Shown one piece after another: positions 47,394-57,818 of a stretch of DNA of 64,000 nt. Position 1 is the stretch's first letter; every line of letters begins with the position of its first letter. The notes below the pieces were generated by a model that was given only the letters and a program-made list of their open reading frames with translations, had not been told where the DNA came from and ran no database searches. The translations under genes and the position numbers were made by a program. Where the stretch lies: the NCBI GenBank assembly GCA_026120185.1, contig JANUWF010003367.1, positions 4,379,228-4,443,227 of the forward strand, given 5' to 3'. The DNA is from Voacanga thouarsii (lineage: Eukaryota; Streptophyta; Magnoliopsida; Gentianales; Apocynaceae).

Positions 47394-48221
47394 CTCACCA
47401 ATTTCTTGTGAGGCCATCGACGAATTCCTAACTCCCTACATCTTTTCTTGAGACGGGTTATGCCAATATTCAGTTCTTTGGCTGCGCTCTTGATTGGATT
47501 TTTGTCTGCAATAATATCTTGAACTTCGACATTATGCATTTCATGAGTACTTACTCCGACTTCGTTACCAAGACCACTCATTATTTCTCCTAGAAAAAGA
47601 AAATAATATCAATAAAGGTAATACCATTCAAAATCCATGTTTAAATGTATAATAACCTGGAAACATATTCTGGCTTTGTTCAAAATCCATTAGAGAGTAG
47701 AAAGGATCATGCACAACAATATCCTCATTCAAAGGAATAGCATCAAGAGGAACAGTATCAAAAGTAATCTCTTGTAGGGACAGATCAACTTGGTCCAAAG
47801 CAGAGGAAGCGGTTGGTATGGAAAGGAAAACATATCAAAATCTTCTGTGTTCGAATTAGGCAGAAGCGGTTGGTTTGGAAAGGAAAATACATCAACATCT
47901 GCTGCAGAAACCGAGTCAAAATTTGACCATGTCTCAAATGAATTACGAGTCTCCATATCTGCTTTGTGATTTTTGTTTTTGATGTTTACTAATAACTGAT
48001 AACTGAGATATATATCGATACATATATATATATATATATATATATCTGTATGAGGAAGAAGAAGAGGTAGATGGTAGGTAGAGGGTCGGAGGAGAAGAAA
48101 ATACAAGAGAGGAAGACAAAAAGTCAGTACCGGGAAGAGTGCAAAAAAAAAAAAGGAGATATTTTTCTTGGCATTTCCTGTTTGTCATCATTTTCTTATA
48201 TTTCTTTTCTTATTCTCTTGT
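47394..48221 (-). pseudogene. Captured RWP-RK gene fragment in copia D
   Basis: Nearly identical to the copia C capture but shorter. From right to left on the minus strand it has the pyrimidine-rich leader, ATG at 47956 (METRNSFETWSNFDSV), a deletion fusing exon 1 to the middle of exon 2 near 47803, the exon-2 donor in canonical form (CCAG-GTTATT), and the RWP-RK exon (47394-47589: [35 protein letters not shown]). About 90 nt coding for the basic stretch before the motif is missing relative to copia C. The C-terminal coiled-coil exon is absent: the gene ends at GTGAGCT, joined directly to the copia leader motif AGAAGACAG. No intact protein can be made. Confidence 0.87.
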
Positions 48222-50404
48222 GAAATCATTATTCCCTAAATTAGGGGGAGAACAAAAACAGTACAAGAAAGATCGTGATTGGACAACATCATTAAATTAT
48301 ATTGATCCGCATACAAGCGCGTGTGAACTTGAAGTTCAAAAGATAATTTATTTGTAAAGCATTGCAAATCAAATGCCAGACGCTTTTGTTGACTCTAGAA
48401 GAGTAACAAAATCGCATATGCCAGCTATAAATGCTCCTATTGTAATTGAAGTTCCAACAGAACAAAAGATTTTACATATAACTGCTGAGCCAAAAGCATG
48501 CCAGAAGCATGGCCGACCTCTTGGTTCTAAAGATAAAAATCCTCGAAAGAAAAGAGGATTAATGGTCCAGATGATCATATTAAAACAAAGAATGATAAAG
48601 ACCAAGAGAAAACTTATGACAAAGAACCAGACATAAATGAAAGTAACACTGAAATTTCTATCCATTATACCACTTCCGGTAGAAGTTGGAATCGGATAGA
48701 AACAATTATTGATCATATGTTTGCATATAATATCTCTTGATGTTATACAGGATAGTGATGATCCTAAACCAATATCAGTTAATGAATGTCGGCATAGAAA
48801 AGATTGGCTGCAATGGAAAGATGCGATTCAATCGGAGTTAATTGCACTGACACAACATGAAGTCTTCAGACCTGCAGTCCGAACACCAGAAGGTGTAAAA
48901 CCTGTTGGCTACAAATGGATATTTGTGCGAAAGCGCAATGAAAAGAGTGAAATCGTTCGATATAAAGCGCGATTAGTAGCCCAATGTTTTTCACAAAGAC
49001 TAGGTATTGATTATGATGAAACTTATTCTCCTGTTGTTGATGCTATTACACTCCGATATCTTATCGACTTGGCAAGACATGAAAAGATAGATATGCGCCT
49101 ATTAGATGTTGTCACCGCTTACTTGTATGGAAATTTAGAAAATGATGTTTACATGAAAATCCTCGAAGGATTTCATGTGCCCGAAGCATATAAACATTAT
49201 CCTCGTGAAAATTACTCCATCAAGTTGCGTAAATCATTATATGGCCTCGAAGCAATTTGGGCGCATGTGGTTCACACGTCTTAGTGAATATTTATTGAAA
49301 GCGGGATTTAAAAATGACCAGGTATGTCCATGCGTTTTTATTAAGAAATCTAGTTCTAAATTTGTGATATTAGCTATATATGTTGATGATATTAATCTTA
49401 TTGGAACTCCCGAAGAGCTCCAAGAAACAATTGATTATTTAAAAAGAGAATTCGAAATCAAGGATTTTGGTAAAACCAAATTTTACCTTGGTTTACAAAT
49501 TGAACATCCTGGAGAGTGGAACATTTATTCATCAATCAACATATACAAAGAAAAGTGCTAAAAAGATTTTACATGGACAAAGCACATCCATTGAGTATTC
49601 CAATGATCGTCCGATCATTAAATGTGGATAAAAATCCTTTCCGACCTCAAGAAAATGATGAAGAACTCCTTGGTCCCGAAGTACCATATCTCAAAGGCAA
49701 TTGGTACATTGATGTATCTTGCTAATAATACACGACCCGATATTGCTTTTGTCGTCAATTTATTAGCAAGATTTAGTTCTTCACCAACACGACGACATTG
49801 GAATGGAATTAAACAAGTCCTTCGATATCTCCAAGGTACAATTGATCTCGGATTATTTTATTCAAATAAAACCAATCCAACATTGATAGGTTATGCAGAT
49901 GCTGGTTATTTATCTGATCCACATAAAGCACGTTCTCAAACGGGCTATCTATTTACATGTGAAAATACTGCTATATCATGGCGTTCTACGAAACAATCTA
50001 TAGCAGCTATTTCTTCAAATCATGCTGAAATTATAGCCATTCATGAAGCAAGTCGAGAATGTGTATGGCTAAGATCCATGATTCATTATATCCGAGAAAG
50101 TTGTGGATTATCATCAATCAAATATATTCCAACTCCTCTTTATGAAGACAATGCAGCTTGCATAGCTCAATTACGAGGAGGATATATTAAAGGAGATCAG
50201 ACAAAACATATTTCACCAAAATTCTTCTTTACTCATGAACTCCAGAAGAAATGTGAAATTGATGTGCTACAAATTCGGTCATGTGATAACCTCGCAGATA
50301 TTTTCACGAAGACTTTACCGACTGCAACATTTGAGAAGTTGAGATATAAAATCGGTATGCGTCGGTTTAAAGATTTAAAGGAATCATCTCATCAGGGGGA
50401 GTAA
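48222..50404 (+). pseudogene. Copia D reverse transcriptase and RNase H
   Basis: The linker (48240-48700) and RT (48709-49560) can be read in two frames: WIFVRKRNEKSEIVRYKARL, GIDYDETYSPVVDAITLRYL, LLDVVTAYLYG, then a frame change near 49240, then the catalytic AIYVDDINLIGTPEELQ. After another shift near 49695 the last ORF (49622-50404) carries the connection and an apparently complete RNase H with YADAGYLSDPHKARSQTGYL and EDNAACIAQLRGG, ending SSHQGE and TAA. RT is inactive by these shifts. Confidence 0.9.
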
Positions 50405-50528
50405 TAAACAGACATATAGAATAGTGTATTCTTTTTCCTTCACTAGATTTTTTTTCCCACTGGGTTTTTATCTAATAAGGTTTTAACGAGGCATATTCTT
50501 TATGTATGGATGGACATCCAAGGGGGAG

Positions 50529-50895
50529 TGTTATAAATTATTGGAATCTCCATTAATTAGTGGAGGCTCCACTAATTATGGATTTATATGAATTATTAGA
50601 AGATTTTTATGGATGTTCACCATTTAGTGGAGACACCATTAATTGAGATTAGTTGAAGATGATGTATGCCATGATATATTCCACTAATTAGAGCTCTATA
50701 AATAGAGCTATGCTCTAAGCTTGTAATACACCATTATTTTGTGAAAGAAAGATTAGTGAAAGAAAGATTAGAGAAAGAATTGTGAGAGAAAGAAATAGAG
50801 AAGTTTGAAGAGAAATTCTTGTGCAAAGAATAGTTAGAATTTTCTTAGTGTGTAGTGTGTAGATTTTATTCTAATACTACCCTAATTTTATAACA
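50529..50895 (+). repeat. 3' LTR of copia D
   Basis: 367 bp, TG...CA, preceded by the purine tract AAGGGGGAG. TATAAATA at 50697-50704. Followed by TSD GATAT (50896-50900). Confidence 0.94.
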
Positions 50896-51035
50896 GATAT
50901 AAGGAATTTAAGCATTTCATGATCAATAAAAACTATACAAATAAATGAAAAAAACTCATATAAGATTTAACAAAAGTCGATGTCATCAAATTCAAACACA
51001 ATGTAATAAAAATTAAGTAGTTAGTAAATGACAAA

Positions 51036-54000
51036 TCAATCTATGTCTCTTTCTTCATCGACACCAATTTCTGTGCCTTCGTTACTGTCACAAGGAGGTA
51101 CGTCAACTGAAATTGGTTCTACTCCTTGTCTGACCCAAGCCACATCTTCATCTCGAGTAACTGGTCGATCATCTAACTGTTGATGTAGACATGGATTACC
51201 ATCTTGAAAAATTGAATAAATGTCAAAATTATCCCGCATATTCATCTTCACAAACAACGTTCCAATCGGAATCAACTGGGTCAGCTACATACCAAACTTG
51301 CTCCGCTTGAGTAGATAGAATAAAAGGCTCATCAGCTAAACTATTCTCCTTGTACATTAAATGCTTAAAATTAACCAAAGTGAACTGGAACTCATCTTGC
51401 ATTCTTCCTCTCTCGTTATTGATCCAGTCACATCTGAACATCACATATTGAACATCATTTGAGTACCTAATCTTCAAGATATCTTGTAAGACCCCATAAT
51501 AAATAACTTAGCCCATACGAGGATTACTATCTCTAGCAGTGGCAAAGCTTACTGTACTAGCCCTTAACATCACGCCGCTATTTTGAGTTGTTCTTGCTGT
51601 CTCATGGTCCTTGGTACGAAATCGAAAGCCATTGACAATACATGCTTTGTGTCTTTTAGCATCTCGATGGGGCCCTCTCGCAAGAATCTTAATACGTTCA
51701 TCTATTTGAACATCTGATGTGTTTTGCAAGCCCGCTATCTATATTTAAAAGCAATGCAACACTAAAGTTAAGATACTTTTACATAAATATTAATTAATAA
51801 TTAAAATAGAAGTTCTTCAAAAGTTAATCTCAAAATGCTTATGTAATTCTTGAACCATTCATGGAATGTGTCATTATGAACTTTTTGAATATAACTTCTC
51901 CCAACACGAGGATGTTCTTTGACTAATTCAAACAAATGTATGCTGGATAGAATTTCAAAATAAAACTTAAGTTGTCATGAAAATATGATTAAACTCAACA
52001 TCCTTTTTAAAAGAAAAAAATTAACACTTACTCTTGATAAGGAGAAACAGCATCTGTGTTTACAAGAATATATCTGTGTACCTGAACCCATGTGACACGA
52101 TCTAAAATGCACCTCTCACCTCATCCAAGAACACGGCCTATACTGATACATTGATCACTATTCCTTTGCTATCGATTAAACTTTGTTTCTACATCTCACA
52201 AATATCTTGAACAAAAATTCATACATTCTTCCATCGAATAGCCTTTTGCAATTGAACCCTCAGGATGAGCTCGATTCCTTACATAAGCAAGTACCTATAA
52301 TTTAAGGGCATGCTTTATAACTAATCAAAAAAGGAATATACATTGAAATACAATTGAAGAATCAAACGTACCTCTCAATGGGATACATCCACCTAAATTG
52401 TGCAGCACCTCCAAGAAGAGCTTTTTTAGCTAAATGAATGGGTAAATGTTCCATTACATCAAAAAAAGATGGAGGAAAGATTCTCTCGAGGTGACACATC
52501 GTTAGAGCAATTCGATCCTGCACATACTCTAGTTGTCGTTTTGTGTTCACCTTAGAGCACAATTGTCGAAAAAAGTTTGATAACTCGATAATCGTCTTAA
52601 CAACATTTTTAGGTAAAATTCTCCGAATAGCAAGAGGGAGCAATTGCTGCATCAGAATGTGGTTGTCATGACTTTTTAAACCTGAAATGCTCCGATCAGC
52701 AATATTCACTCGTCTCGATATATTTGAAGCATACCCATCTGGGACTTTCAATTCTTTTAAGACTTTACAAAATATCTCTTTATCTTGTTTACCCATTGTA
52801 TAAGGAGCTGGAGGTAATATTATGTGCATTGAACCACTTGCTTGGTTAGGGTGTAACAGCTTCCTTATTCCCATATGTTGAAGGTCACGACGAGCATATA
52901 CATTATCCTTTGACTTTTTTTGTGTTCATACATGTAAAAAGTATATTATCCACGTTATTCTTTTCAATATGCATGGGGTCAAGGCTATGGCGTAGCAAAT
53001 TATGCTCCCAATATTCTAATTTGAAGAAAATACTTTTCTTCTTCCAGCTATGCTCTTTGTTGTTTAACTCATTCTTCTGCTTCTACTTTCTTGCTATCAA
53101 ATCATCCATTTTATACTCTGTAGCAATACCATAACGTTGTAATTGCCGTAAAATGTCAAACCCGGATAATGTAGTAGGCTTTGGTCGATATTCTACCTTC
53201 CCGTTGAAAGACACTTTGTCTCTACATAGTCTATGACTAGAAGGTAAAAAACGACGATGACCTCTATGCGAGAACTTTCTCCCATGTTTCAACCAACATG
53301 AATCAGTATCCTTATGACAACAAGGGCAAGCTTTTTTCCCTTTTGTACTCCAACCAAACAACATTGCATAAGCTAGAAAATCGCTAATCGTCCACATTAA
53401 TGCTACATGTAATCGAAACATTTCATTACTGGAGGCATCATCATAGGTTTTGACACCATCATGCCATAATTCACTCAATTTCTCGATCAACGGTTGAAGG
53501 TACACATCGATCTTATTACTGGGACCTTTTGGACCATCAATCAACACTGACAAAATCAGAAACTGTTGAGTAATGCACAATCATGGGTGAAGATTGTAAG
53601 AAATAAGCACAACAGGCCACGTACTATGAGTTATACTCATTGTGCCAAACGGATTAAATCCATCAGTGGCAAGACCGAGTCTAACATTTCTGGAATCATT
53701 TGAAAACATGGACCATCTCCTATCGAATTCTTTCCATGCTATAGAATCAGCAGGATGTCTAAAAACACCATCATCGACTCGCTCGTTAGCATGCCATTTC
53801 ATGAGAGAGGCAGTTTTAGATGACATAAAATACTTTTGTAACCTTTGTTTGAGTGGAAAATATCTCATTTGCTTTGCAGCTATCTTTTTGCCCCCTACCT
53901 TGTACCAACAAGTTTCTCATACCAAACATATATCAAGCCTCTCATTCTCACCTCTAAATAACATACAGTTGTTTGGACATGCATCATAAGTTACATATGA

Positions 54001-54654
54001 AAATCCTAACTCACCAACTAATTTTTTGGCTTCGTAATATGAGGTTGGAATGTTAGCTTGAGGGAATGCCTCTTTTAGAAACTCAAGGAGCATAGTGATA
54101 GAATTGTCAGTCCATCCATTTGTTACCTTAAGAAGTAACAAATGAACAACAAATGAGAGCTTTGTAAAATTTTCACACCCGGAATACAGCTCACATTCTG
54201 CATCATGCAAGAGTTTAAAAAAAGATTTTGTTACGCTATTTGCTCCACTAACATCGTCAACTGTAGAAACCTCGCCTTCATTATTAACATCTTGGTTATG
54301 TTTGCTAAATCCAATTGCATCACGTACCATGTCTACCATTTCATCCCTGTCTTTTGTTTCAAACATCGGATCATCATTTCCAGTTGCATTTTCTGAAATG
54401 TAAGATTCTCCATGATATATCCAATTCTTATACCCTCCTAGAAACCCATTAAGAATGCAATGGGCCAACATATCATTCCTACTCATGAAAAAACGATTTT
54501 TACACTTCTTACATGGGCAACATATTTTGGAATTAGGTGGTCTTGAATCATAGGAAAAATCCAAGAATCTCTCAATTCCATATATATACTCACTTGTCCT
54601 TGTATTTAAATTGTCTATCCAACTTTTGTCCACAGGTATATTTGCACTTGTCAT
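51036..54654 (-). pseudogene. TNP2-type CACTA transposase of the CACTA-1 interior (broken)
   Basis: Starts at 54654 (MTSANIPVDKSWIDNLNTRT) with the transposase-associated domain (CCPCKKCKNRF, NWIYHGESY) to 53917, then a frame change. The TNP2 core is at 53083-53868 (MRYFPLKQRLQKYFMSSKTA, RNVRLGLATDGFNPFGTM, PSNKIDVYLQPLIEKLSELW), split by a TGA where the family has Trp (YNLHP-stop-LCI against YNLPPWLC). DUF4218 lies at 52362-52874 (IFPPSFFDVMEHLPIHLAKK) and DUF4216 pieces at 51036-51729 (RCDWINNERGR). Several stops and shifts make it inactive. It is a different subfamily from the CACTA-2 copy and starts 3.1 kb inside the right TIR of CACTA-1. Confidence 0.88.
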
Positions 54655-56846
54655 CTAAATGTTTTTTATATGCCACAAAAACGTACAGTCAGCAAGACGT
54701 AACAAACAATTCAGTTAAGCTTATAAACCGACACATAGTCTAATGCGACTCGAAAAATAGGAATTAAAAAAAAACAAACAAACTTATGAAACACTATCTC
54801 ATTGACAATTTTTAGTGAACAGCTATAGGAGCAAATGGGTTTTGGAAGACACAGCAGTTTGAGCAGGTTTATTTGAAGTTTTTATTACTTTAAAATCAAT
54901 TATAGAGAAGCAAAAGTCTCCAGGCAATAATGAGATAGCATTTTAGTTGAGAATATATAGCAGGTAATATTCACATTTTATGCTTTTTAACACAATGACA
55001 AACCAGAATTTATCACTACCACACACTAGAGGACATCATGAATCTATTAGTTATATAGGTTATGCATTTTCCACGAACCGGAAGATTAGTGTCTTTAGCT
55101 AATTTCCAATATTCCATGTTAAAAGTCATCTACAGCTACTGATTTACAGTAAGATTGCAGCATGTAGCTATTTTCCAACATTCTATATCCTACACTCAAT
55201 AGCTTTCCCCTTCGTGTAACAATATTTTCTGCAGAAATACAGAAATGCCAAGTACATCCCATATTCTACACTACAGAAATGCCTAACTGCACTAGTCCTC
55301 TAAGAAATTCATCCATCCTCCAGATTGCAAGTGACCAGTACTTCCCATATGTTCTTCCTTACCCTATAAATGTGGAATGACTAAGTGGAATTGGAAAAAA
55401 CCAATGTCACATTGAAAGGAAGGGCTTAAAATGTTTTGATATGCTCAAAAGATCTAAAGACAAACCAATGGAATACTATCCAAGAAGGAAACAAATACCC
55501 ATCCAAACTTGAAATTGAGCACAAGGCAGTGATTGGCTACATTTTACTATAAAAGGCCCGTGTAAACAAATTTACCACTCGTGATTTCCATATGGGGAGA
55601 TATACAATGGTACTGCTAACAAATAGATTAGCAATAAACAATACCAGTTACTAGTAGAACCTACCCTACAAGATTACATGGTATATGGCATAGCTCCAGC
55701 CAGGCAGGAAGTTTCAACACCAAAATAAAAAACAAAATCTTATTTAAACAAATTTTTTGAATACCTTGGCTGACATTCTCTCGTCTAATGATACAACTGG
55801 TGTCAATAAGAGGTCCAAAGTGCGTAGCAGAGCATACCAAGTATCCTAAGCAGCCCAGCTTATGTTTTTTACAATTCTTTGCTACTTTGAATGCTAAAAC
55901 CTATGTAAGAGTACTTCTTTTTACTATTCTTTGCTAATTTGAATGATAAAACCTATGGTGCCCACTTGTTACAAGTTCTATCTGTGACGACAAATGGTAC
56001 CAATCAGCTGATACTTTTTCCTCACACACATAATTTTATTCAAGATACCCAACTTAAAATTTCCATTATGAAATATACATCTTACAGTATTAGCATCCAT
56101 CGCCTCCCAAGAATATTTGTTCACTGATTTAATTTTCATAGGATGGAAAATAATCAACTGTTTGAGCTACCGATCCAGATATGCAACAATCTCAGCAAGT
56201 CACAAGCATCACAGCCTAATAAACATATGATCTTGAACATCGTTAGCCTTGTATTATAACTAGTAACTATGAATGAAAGTCCCCTATGGCGGGTGAGGGA
56301 AAAATTCAACCTCTAATGCTATGGCACAAACATCTTGTTATTATTGAACTAGTTTGACATGCAAGGTTTTCTACTTAAATAATTTTAATTTGACCAAAAC
56401 ATCCCTATGTATCACTACGCCGCTAGAAACTCTCAAGGCAGCACTTTGAAGCCAGGAAATACATGTATCCTAACCATTTCAAGAAGCAACGACCAACATA
56501 CTGCAGTTCTTAGAAAACCAAAAAGACAACCTCCCCCTTCCTCCCACAAGACTGAGAACGGTTATCTGAATACGAAAACAAAAAAGAAGACATCTTGAAC
56601 CAAATTGATTAATGTCCCAACGAAAATTTCATCATGCACAAATTGAATTCAGTCAGGTTCTTCCCTAACCCAGAAGTGGTATCAGAATATCAGGAACAAC
56701 AATATTCAACTAATAGGTACTCAACATGACCGAAATTCTTGAATCAAACGGTGCAATTCAAAACTCATATACACAAAAAAAGGGGGACGCCATTGAGTTT
56801 CAGAACAAAGAAATCAAAAGAAATAAAGAAGGTTGAAAGAAAATAC
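54655..56846. other. Upstream part of the CACTA-1 interior
   Basis: AT-rich, moderately complex DNA without supported ORFs. It is probably leader or intron of the TNP2 gene, or captured non-coding DNA. No repeats or TIRs are seen; searching by eye for CACTAC and GTAGTG gave nothing paired that could be ends of a third CACTA element. Confidence 0.4.
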
Positions 56847-57085
56847 CTTCGAAGTAGGAATTCCGGTCTCTGCCAAAAAATTCAGCACCAAAGAATAGAG
56901 GTAATTACTATGGAGGCGTACTGGGAAGAAGAATCACAATGGAGTTAGGATATTCGATTTCCCCCGCAGAAAACTAATGAAGACGCCAAAAAAAAAAAAA
57001 AAATTGCCGTGACTTACTGAAAAGCTGGACAGTTGAATGGGTTTTGGAACACAACTGAAGCCACGGTCAAGGGCGGTTGTGGCAT
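56847..57085 (-). other. Two candidate exons near the right end of CACTA-1
   Basis: On the minus strand an ATG at 57085 opens MPQPPLTVASVVFQNPFNC and runs to a GTAAGT donor (exon 57018-57085). A 23-nt segment at 56847-56869 is bounded by TTTTTTGGCAG and a GTATTT donor, and keeps the frame when joined (continuing QDRNSYFE). Less AT-rich than its surroundings. This may be the 5' end of the element's transcript or another captured host exon. I do not recognise the peptide. Confidence 0.35.
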
Positions 57086-57199
57086 GGCTCTGAGACTCAG
57101 TCGAAGACAATAAGGTTGGAACGGGCTCTATTCGGACCACAGGAGCGCCGATGCAAATGGGTTCGTCATTTCGGACCGCTGTTCGTGATTTCAGACTGT

Positions 57200-57815
57200 G
57201 GCGAGCAAAGCTTTTTTGTTTTTTCTAAGTCATTGAATTGAGGATTTTTTTTTTTTTTCAAGTTTTCTATATAATTGTTGGATACTGTAGTTTTTTTTTT
57301 CACAGCATCTTCTTTGTGTAAACATTTCATAAATAACATTTTTTTTAAATTAATAATTTTTAACATTTTATGAGTATAAAAATATTTTTGAGGCCTTTAA
57401 TATATATTCTTATAGTATTCTTTTTCATCTACAAATAAATAGATAATTGCATTACTTAATTAATATTTATTTTTAAATCATTGAGTCAATAAATATTATT
57501 ATTTTTAAATTTATTTTTAAATTTACTTAAGATCTGTTTCTAAAAGTATTTTAAATTAAATTATGAATATCAATATATAAAATTATAATCCCTACCATTT
57601 TCTTCATTGCAAAAATGTTATCATTTTGGTCGTAAATAAATATGGCTCATGCAACCACATACTTCGGTTGCAATTGGTTAATTTTTGTTGCATGATATTA
57701 AAAGTTCATAATATTTGCAATGGATATTTTTTTCGACGCAATTGAGTACTCATTTGCAACCAAAATTCATCTGACGTAAATAATATGGTTGTGAAAACTC
57801 TTTTTTCTTGTAGTG
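57200..57815. repeat. Right subterminal region and TIR of CACTA-1
   Basis: AT-rich, with GGTTGCA/TTGCAA-type motifs between 57600 and 57815 in both orientations, ending TTTTCTTGTAGTG. These match the left end in kind. Confidence 0.75.
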
Positions 57816-57818
57816 TCA

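Larger units (their letters stand above)
46983..50895 (+). mobile_element. Copia D: complete non-autonomous copia carrying an antisense RWP-RK fragment
   Basis: A 3.9-kb element with two 367-bp LTRs (eight differences by eye, about 97.8% identical, seven of them transitions), a perfect GATAT duplication, a primer-binding region and a purine tract. Between leader and RT linker there is no gag, protease or integrase; that space holds part of a host RWP-RK gene in antisense. RT is broken and RNase H open. It is inserted between the TNP2 and Transposase_24 pseudogenes of the CACTA-1 interior. Because it made a clean target duplication, this gene-bearing form itself moved as a retroelement, using proteins from elsewhere. 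Confidence 0.94.

Noticed and set aside
55000..57000. Possible ends of a third CACTA element (CACTAC near 55271 and 56409)
   Set aside because: Following bases do not match either known TIR and no paired complementary terminus or TSD is found.
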